NCBI GenBank assembly: GCA_030150665.1
Contig: JASLFJ010000070.1
Location: forward strand, 1 to 8,458
Reading direction: 5' to 3'
Length of the DNA stretch: 8,458 nt
Source: Enterococcaceae bacterium
Lineage (GTDB): Bacteria > Bacillota > Bacilli > Lactobacillales > Catellicoccaceae
Within the stretch, counting starts at the first letter, position 1. Every line of letters starts with the position of its first letter. Positions 6,664-8,458 of the stretch are shown one piece after another. Under the pieces are notes generated by a model. That model had not been told where the DNA came from and ran no database searches. It saw only the letters and a list, made by a program, of their open reading frames with translations. Made by a program: the position numbers and the translations under genes.

Positions 6664-6694
6664 AAAAAGCTGCCTATTTTTATGGGGCTTTTTT
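6664..6694 (+). terminator. Intrinsic terminator or leader hairpin upstream of nusG
   Basis: AAAAAGC (6664-6670) pairs with the G and C of GCTTTTTT (6687-6694), and CC (6673-6674) pairs with GG (6684-6685), around a loop of TATTTTTAT and closed by a T run. It could end transcription of the preceding surface-protein gene. Because it starts at the predicted nusG transcription start, it could also act as an attenuating leader hairpin. Confidence 0.6.
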
Positions 6695-6714
6695 AATTTG
6701 GGGAGGAATAGATT

Positions 6715-7257
6715 GTGGAAACATTAGAAAAACAATGGTATGTACTGCATACTTATTCAGGATATGAAAACAAGGTAAAAGCCAATATTGAATCAAGGGC
6801 GCAAAGTATGGGGATGGAAGACTATATTTTTCGGGTTGTTGTTCCTGAAGAAGAAGAAAAAGAAATGAAAAATGGTGTAGAAAAAGTAAATGTGAAAAAG
6901 ACATTTCCAGGTTATGTATTGATTGAAATGATTATGAGTGATGATTCTTGGTATATCGTAAGGAATACACCGGGTGTGACAGGCTTTGTTGGCTCTCATG
7001 GAGCAGGAAGTAAACCATCTCCACTACTTCCAGAAGAGATTGAACATATTTTACGTCAGTTAGGTATGAGTACAAGACATCTTGATTTAGATTTTGAAAT
7101 TGGCGATGTAGTGATGATTATTGACGGAGCTTTTTCTGGATTAACAGGAACAATAACAGAAGTTGATTTAGAAAAACAAAAGCTAAAAGTAACTATGGAT
7201 ATGTTTGGTAGAGAAACAACAGCTGAAGTAGATATTGATCAGGTTGATCAAGTATAA
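6715..7257 (+). CDS. nusG: Transcription termination/antitermination protein NusG
   Basis: NusG binds RNA polymerase through its NGN domain and links it to other factors (Rho, NusE/ribosome) through its KOW domain. In this 180-residue protein the NGN domain is at about 7-115: QWYVLHTYSGYENKV, the FPGYVLIEM core strand and WYIVRNTPGVTGFVG are all typical. The KOW domain is at about 125-180: FEIGDVVMIIDGAFSGLTGTI, then KVTMDMFGRETTAEVD. Length is full and no domain is disrupted. The start is GTG 6715, 8 nt after GGAGG (6702-6706). It has its own extended -10 promoter. The usual neighbours secE and rpmG are absent upstream, and rplK does not follow. No clear terminator separates it from the L25 gene, though that gene has its own promoter. 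Confidence 0.97.
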   Translation: METLEKQWYVLHTYSGYENKVKANIESRAQSMGMEDYIFRVVVPEEEEKEMKNGVEKVNVKKTFPGYVLIEMIMSDDSWYIVRNTPGVTGFVGSHGAGSKPSPLLPEEIEHILRQLGMSTRHLDLDFEIGDVVMIIDGAFSGLTGTITEVDLEKQKLKVTMDMFGRETTAEVDIDQVDQV

Positions 7258-7287
7258 TGAGTCTTTGTAAATATATATATGTAATAC

Positions 7288-7316
7288 TTGACGATTTAGC
7301 GTTTTATTAGTATGGT
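7288..7316 (+). promoter_or_regulatory. Sigma-A-type promoter of the L25 gene
   Basis: The -35 TTGACG (7288-7293) and -10 TATGGT (7311-7316) are separated by 17 nt. The start would be near 7323, giving a leader of about 64 nt. ATGGTA (7312-7317) and TACCAT (7331-7336) form an inverted repeat over the -10 and start site, a possible operator. A 7-bp leader hairpin (7347-7353 with 7359-7365) lies just before the AGGAGG ribosome binding site. Confidence 0.7.
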
Positions 7317-7386
7317 ATTAAATGAAGCAGTACCATTTTATTTAAGAAAACAAAATTATTGTTTTTATGTTTAGGAGGAAATTTAA

Positions 7387-8028
7387 ATGGCAATCACATT
7401 AACAGTAGAAGCTCGTGAACTACGCCCACGTTCTAATAGAGAAACACTTCGTGCTCAAGGGATGGTTCCAGCAATTGTTTATGGACACAAAGTAGAAAAT
7501 ACACCTGTAGCAGTTAATGCAAAAGAATTAGATAAATTTTTACGTGAACATGGAAAAAATACTGTTATTTCTATGACAGTTGATGGTAAAAAAATTAATG
7601 CACTTGTTGGTGAAACACAAGTGGATACATTTACAAAAGATTGGGAACATGTTGATTTTATCGCTGTAGATATGTCTGAAGAAATTGAAGTAGAAGCAGA
7701 TGTTGTTTTAATCAATGAAGAGATTTCTAAAGGGGTTAAAGCAGGAGGAGTACTTGTACAAGGTCTTTATGCGGCAAAAGTTAAAGCAACACCAGATTGC
7801 CTACCAGAACGTATTGAAGTAGATATTCAAGACTTAGAAAAAGGTCAATCAATTACAGTTGCTGATCTTCCAAGTTTTAAAGATTTTGTAATTGTTGAAG
7901 ATCCTGAAGAAGTTGTTGTTACAATTGACGAGCCTAAAACACAAGAAGAACTTGAAGCAGAATTAATGACTGATTTTGCGGTAGATCAAGACGTAGAAGT
8001 TATTAATGAAGTAGCTGAAGAAGAATAA
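7387..8028 (+). CDS. rplY: 50S ribosomal protein L25 / general stress protein Ctc
   Basis: This 213-residue protein is the long, Ctc-type form of L25, which binds 5S rRNA on the large ribosomal subunit. In Bacillus it is also a stress-induced protein. The N-terminal 5S-binding domain is at about 1-92 (ELRPRSNRETLRAQGMVPAIVYGH, then TKDWEHVDFIAVD). The C-terminal TL5/Ctc beta domain is at about 98-185 (GVKAGGVLVQG, CLPERIEVDIQDLEKGQSITVADL). A long acidic tail follows (EELEAELMTDF to EVAEEE). ATG 7387 lies 8 nt after AGGAGG. The promoter at 7288 is sigma-A-like, so no dedicated stress-sigma promoter is visible. A strong terminator follows, so the gene is probably transcribed alone or by read-through from nusG. 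Confidence 0.95.
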   Translation: MAITLTVEARELRPRSNRETLRAQGMVPAIVYGHKVENTPVAVNAKELDKFLREHGKNTVISMTVDGKKINALVGETQVDTFTKDWEHVDFIAVDMSEEIEVEADVVLINEEISKGVKAGGVLVQGLYAAKVKATPDCLPERIEVDIQDLEKGQSITVADLPSFKDFVIVEDPEEVVVTIDEPKTQEELEAELMTDFAVDQDVEVINEVAEEE

Positions 8029-8036
8029 TCTTTTAT

Positions 8037-8075
8037 AAAAATCACTTAGTCAACTAAGTGATTTTTATTTTTTTA
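8037..8075 (+). terminator. Intrinsic terminator of the L25 gene
   Basis: The perfect 13-bp stem 8037-8049 with 8054-8066 (ATCACTTAG/CTAAGTGAT flanked by A and T runs) has the 4-nt loop TCAA and is followed by a T-rich stretch up to 8074. It begins 9 bases after the stop codon. Confidence 0.9.
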
Positions 8076-8095
8076 AAAAAATTTTAAAAAAGGGG

Positions 8096-8124
8096 TTGTC
8101 AAATGAAAAAAAAGTTGCTATATT
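8096..8124 (+). promoter_or_regulatory. Promoter-like sequence, outermost unit
   Basis: The -35 TTGTCA (8096-8101) and -10 TATATT (8119-8124) are exactly 17 nt apart. The -10 is identical to that of the next unit at 8210-8215. It is followed by TTGT...ACAAC (8130-8153), an imperfect relative of the dyad found in the palindrome arms. No open reading frame follows in the window, so its product would be an RNA or a gene beyond the right edge. Confidence 0.5.
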
Positions 8125-8158
8125 ATTACTTGTCCTTAACAAAGACGAACAACAAAAA

Positions 8159-8178
8159 TTAACTTTAAAAAAAGTTAA
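8159..8178. repeat. Short inverted repeat at the left edge of the large palindrome
   Basis: TTAACTTT (8159-8166) and AAAGTTAA (8171-8178) form an 8-bp stem with loop AAAA. Its right half is shared with the end of the large palindrome's left arm. No T run follows, so it is not an obvious terminator. Confidence 0.55.
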
Positions 8179-8186
8179 AAAATATA

Positions 8187-8215
8187 TTGACATCTTAATT
8201 ACAAGATGATATATT
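8187..8215 (+). promoter_or_regulatory. Outer left promoter with operator-like dyad
   Basis: A perfect -35 TTGACA (8187-8192), a 17-nt spacer and -10 TATATT (8210-8215), pointing to the palindrome centre. Within the spacer, CATCTT (8191-8196) and AAGATG (8203-8208) form a 6-6-6 inverted repeat that overlaps the -35, a position suited to a repressor. Start is expected near 8222. Confidence 0.7.
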
Positions 8216-8221
8216 ATAAGA

Positions 8222-8249
8222 GTTGTTACGAACGCGTTAAGCGGACAAC
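8222..8249. promoter_or_regulatory. GTTGT...ACAAC dyad with AACGCGTT core, left arm
   Basis: GTTGT (8222-8226) and ACAAC (8245-8249) flank the palindromic octamer AACGCGTT (8231-8238). It sits at the predicted transcription start of the outer promoter and is mirrored at 8382-8409. It could be an operator or an RNA 5' hairpin. It is unusually GC-rich for this region. Confidence 0.45.
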
Positions 8250-8272
8250 AATAAAAGAACATAAAAAACTAG

Positions 8273-8301
8273 TTGACATGACTGGAAAAACATGATAAAC
8301 T
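8273..8301 (+). promoter_or_regulatory. Inner left promoter-like sequence
   Basis: TTGACA (8273-8278), a 17-nt spacer, and TAAACT (8296-8301), pointing to the centre. It is bracketed by a direct repeat of AAACTAGT (8266-8273 and 8297-8304, 31 bp apart). Its -10 lies inside the central hairpin stem. Confidence 0.5.
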
Positions 8302-8346
8302 AGTGGAGCTTACAAGAGTAAGCTCCACTAGTTTATCATGTTTTTT
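8286..8346. terminator. Central hairpin, terminator-like in both directions
   Basis: An unbroken 27-bp stem (8286-8312 with 8319-8345) and the 6-nt loop CAAGAG, with GGAGC/GCTCC near the tip, is flanked by AAAAA on the left and TTTTTT (8341-8346) on the right. That is the form of a bidirectional intrinsic terminator. A transcript from the outer left promoter would then be about 125 nt long. Confidence 0.5.
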
Positions 8347-8358
8347 CAGTCATGTCAA
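8330..8358 (-). promoter_or_regulatory. Inner right promoter-like sequence (mirror copy)
   Basis: On the minus strand, TTGACA (8358-8353), 17 nt, TAAACT (8335-8330). It is the mirror of the inner left promoter and points leftward into the centre. Confidence 0.5.
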
Positions 8359-8415
8359 CTAGTTTTTTTATGTTCTTTTTTGTTGTCCGCTTAACGCGTT
8401 CGTAACAACTCTTAT

Positions 8416-8444
8416 ACTATATCATCTTGAAATTAAGATGTCAA
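8416..8444 (-). promoter_or_regulatory. Outer right promoter with operator-like dyad (mirror copy)
   Basis: On the minus strand, TTGACA (8444-8439), 17 nt, TATAGT (8421-8416). The dyad CATCTT (8423-8428) and AAGATG (8435-8440) is kept although the base between the halves has changed (A8430), which suggests the half-sites matter. The -10 differs from the left copy by one base. Confidence 0.68.
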
Positions 8445-8458
8445 TATATTTTTTAACT

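Larger units (their letters stand above)
8173..8458. repeat. Near-perfect 286-nt inverted repeat (two 140-nt arms, 6-nt centre)
   Basis: The left arm 8173-8312 is the reverse complement of the right arm 8319-8458 around CAAGAG (8313-8318). Reading outward I find only these differences: G8285 opposite T8346, an extra T8369 in the right arm, an extra T8252 in the left arm, T8214 opposite C8417, and A8201 opposite A8430. All other positions pair, right up to the last base of the window, so the true right end is unknown. No protein gene is present. The arms hold promoters, operator-like dyads and a central terminator-like hairpin. Possibilities are a full-length foldback (MITE-like) element, a duplicated regulatory region in inverted form, or a gene for a long hairpin RNA. 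Confidence 0.95.

Noticed and set aside
8228..8238. LexA (SOS) box at ACGAACGCGTT
   Set aside because: Only one half-site resembles CGAAC. The second half GTTCG is missing at the right distance.
8065..8262. Minus-strand reading frame of 65 codons
   Set aside because: It runs through the terminator flank and the palindrome, has no ribosome binding site, and its composition follows the poly-A/T runs.
8278..8295. Tiny reading frame ATG ACT GGA AAA ACA TGA in the palindrome
   Set aside because: Five codons with no ribosome binding site, lying inside a promoter spacer.
8173..8458. Palindrome as an inverted chimera from DNA amplification or assembly
   Set aside because: Not fully excluded, but the arms differ at five places, including non-homopolymer changes. 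A copy artefact should be identical. The location at the window end still calls for a read-level check.
1..8458. tRNA, rRNA, CRISPR array or transposase gene
   Set aside because: I saw no cloverleaf, rRNA core segments, regularly spaced repeats or transposase motifs on either strand.

Overview
The window is AT-rich DNA from a low-GC Gram-positive bacterium. The order Lactobacillales is likely, with an Enterococcus/Vagococcus/Carnobacterium-type relative the best guess. This rests on the NusG sequence style, strong AGGAGG-type ribosome binding sites, GTG starts, and two vitamin-uptake ECF S-components under riboswitch control. The species cannot be fixed from this sequence alone.

Layout. At 1-1451 there is the C-terminal end of an MFS permease followed closely by an M20-family metallo-amidohydrolase, probably one operon. 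At 1460-2707 a cobalamin riboswitch with a visible terminator/antiterminator switch precedes an ECF S-component and a DUF4430 (transcobalamin-like) lipoprotein, together a probable corrinoid-uptake module. A bidirectional terminator separates this from a convergent FolT-type folate S-component (2752-3261, minus), which has its own tetrahydrofolate riboswitch and promoter (3283-3445). Each S-component would need the shared EcfAA'T energising module, which is not in the window.

At 3486-5174 lies a large polytopic membrane protein resembling YfhO/PTPS-related GT-C-like proteins. Its 3' end overlaps by 42 bp a convergent SigH/ComX-like sigma factor (5133-5720, minus). Divergent from that is a charge-segregated single-pass surface protein (5822-6616), then nusG (6715-7257) and the L25/Ctc ribosomal protein gene (7387-8028), each with a recognisable promoter. 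A sigH-like gene near nusG recalls the Bacillus sigH-rpmG-secE-nusG order, but no rpmG or secE is present here.

The most unusual part is the gene-free stretch 8029-8458. After the L25 terminator there is a nearly perfect inverted repeat with two 140-nt arms around a 6-nt centre, and it still pairs at the last base of the window. Each arm carries two promoter-like sequences (TTGACA, 17 nt, -10) aimed at the centre, and operator-like dyads. A third, diverged promoter-plus-dyad unit lies just outside the left arm. I do not recognise this element.
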